Shown: positions 5,171-5,989 of the stretch, piece by piece
Numbering within the stretch: position 1 is the first letter of the stretch
Layout of the letters: each line of letters starts with the position of its first letter
Assembly: GCA_016764035.1 (NCBI GenBank)
Contig: JAESSQ010000239.1
Span: 1 to 5,989 of the forward strand
Reading direction: 5' to 3'
DNA length: 5,989 bases
From: Gammaproteobacteria bacterium
GTDB taxonomy: Bacteria > Pseudomonadota > Gammaproteobacteria > SZUA-229
The notes under the pieces: model-generated
Databases searched by the model: none
What the model saw: only the letters and a program-made list of their open reading frames with translations
What the model was told of the DNA's origin: nothing
Made by a program: the position numbers and the translations under genes

Positions 5171-5989
5171 ATGAACCTTTCAAACATAAAGATGGCGCCA
5201 ATACTAATAGATACTCGTGGGCTGATAAAACTAGGTGTTTTGTTACTATTGGTTACAGTCATTGTTTTTGCTGCGGGTTTTATCAGTGGCATTCAGCAAG
5301 CATCAGCTTTTTATGATGTGGGTAGTGAAACAGAGGTACTTGCTTTACCGAGTAAAAAATCTATCAGTGATAGCGCGTTAGAGCAGCAGTTACCAGGCAT
5401 TGTTCTTGCGGGCGAAGAAATAGATGTTGATTTTCCCAAACAAGAAATACCTATACCACCTGTAGCTGTTAACAGTAAAACAAAAACATTTGATGGTATC
5501 AATACTTTTGATGATGCCACTAATAAAGTCTCTACAATATCGCGTCAGAATAAAACAAATAAAGTTCGTGTTAGCCATGAAGATAAAGCGACAAAAACAG
5601 TGCTTATCGACAAGCTTAAAATTGATAAATTCGTGGTTGATAAGTCTGCATATAAAAAATCTTCTACGGAAGATAATAGCTTGTTGCCCGCAAATCTAAG
5701 CAATGTTAAATATTCGGTACAGGTTGCCATGTATCGTCAATTTAGTAATGCACAAAGCATGGTGAAAATATTGCAGGCGAAAAATTTTAATGCCTACGTA
5801 TCTGATTACACAAACCGAAAAAACGAAACGCGATTTAATGTCAGGTTTGGTTATTTTATCGATAAAAAGTCAGCGTTAGCGGACCTTAAACGATACAGTA
5901 ATACCAGCAAAAATGATGGCTACCTGGTAAATTTTTCTGCTAAAAATATTGTCGACAATGCAGAGGTTGCAGAGGTTGCAGAGGTTGCA
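5171..5989 (+). CDS. Membrane-anchored SPOR-domain protein, 3' end outside window
   Basis: The frame is open from a TGA at 5168-5170 to the last base: 273 codons with no stop. A short basic N-terminus (K7, R16, K20) precedes one hydrophobic segment at about 18-39 (GVLLLLVTVIVFAAGF), predicting a bitopic inner-membrane protein with the C-terminus in the periplasm. Residues 41-177 are a polar, low-complexity linker rich in Lys, Asp, Ser and Thr, with a short Pro-rich patch (PIPP). Residues 180-257 fit a SPOR domain: YSVQVAMY, then a helix with ILQAKNFNAYV, then RFNVRFGYF and a second helix before GYLVNF. SPOR domains bind denuded glycan strands at division sites (FtsN, DedD, DamX), so an envelope or division role is likely but not shown. 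A (Ala-Glu-Val)n repeat follows from residue 264. ATG 5171 and ATG 5192 (residue 8) are both possible starts; neither has a clear Shine-Dalgarno. The layout resembles DedD/FtsN-like proteins, but I do not recognise the exact gene. Confidence 0.85.
   Translation, partial: MNLSNIKMAPILIDTRGLIKLGVLLLLVTVIVFAAGFISGIQQASAFYDVGSETEVLALPSKKSISDSALEQQLPGIVLAGEEIDVDFPKQEIPIPPVAVNSKTKTFDGINTFDDATNKVSTISRQNKTNKVRVSHEDKATKTVLIDKLKIDKFVVDKSAYKKSSTEDNSLLPANLSNVKYSVQVAMYRQFSNAQSMVKILQAKNFNAYVSDYTNRKNETRFNVRFGYFIDKKSALADLKRYSNTSKNDGYLVNFSAKNIVDNAEVAEVAEVA
5960..5989 (+). repeat. In-frame 9-bp tandem repeat (GCAGAGGTT)
   Basis: GCAGAGGTT occurs three times without a mismatch from 5960, followed by the first three bases of a fourth unit at the window end. 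The unit is three codons, so each copy adds Ala-Glu-Val to the C-terminal side of the SPOR protein without shifting frame. The array continues up to the edge, so its true copy number is unknown. Confidence 0.9.

Noticed and set aside
5134..5730. Several short open frames (60-69 codons) on both strands.
   Set aside because: They overlap the SPOR-protein frame or its leader, have odd compositions and no domain, whereas the SPOR frame shows an anchor and a domain.

Overview
The window looks like ordinary chromosomal DNA of a moderately AT-rich gammaproteobacterium. The best evidence is the first gene: its product follows the C-terminal half of Escherichia coli aminopeptidase N almost block by block. 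A free-living, possibly marine lineage is plausible from the gene mix, but the genus cannot be fixed from sequence alone. All genes are on the + strand. I see no rRNA, tRNA, CRISPR array, insertion sequence, phage gene or attachment site.

Layout: (1) 1-1407 is the 3' half of pepN, cut by the window start. (2) 1408-1650 is a 243-base gap with a weak promoter candidate, a hairpin and a good Shine-Dalgarno site. (3) 1651-3384 encodes a three-domain REC-GGDEF-EAL response regulator for cyclic di-GMP metabolism, closed by a strong intrinsic terminator at 3407-3446. (4) 3491-4183 and 4196-5002 encode a C-factor-like short-chain dehydrogenase and an inositol-monophosphatase-family phosphatase. They are 12 bases apart and probably form one transcript. 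(5) 5003-5170 is a 168-base gap with a long AT-rich hairpin that can refold. (6) 5171-5989 is an open frame running off the window: a membrane-anchored SPOR-domain protein. It is easily overlooked because it has no stop inside the window. Its last ten visible codons are an in-frame 9-bp tandem repeat encoding Ala-Glu-Val units.

The genes do not form one obvious pathway. pepN is housekeeping peptide turnover, the regulator is a self-contained signalling unit, the SDR/IMPase pair is small-molecule metabolism of unknown substrate, and the SPOR protein most likely acts at the cell envelope and peptidoglycan. I found no convincing new multi-gene system. The points most worth a second look are: the regulator's non-canonical metal-site residue in the GGDEF domain (Asn for Asp) and its EAQ in place of EAL, the AEV repeat after the SPOR domain, the refolding hairpin before the SPOR gene, and the lack of clear ribosome binding sites on three consecutive genes.
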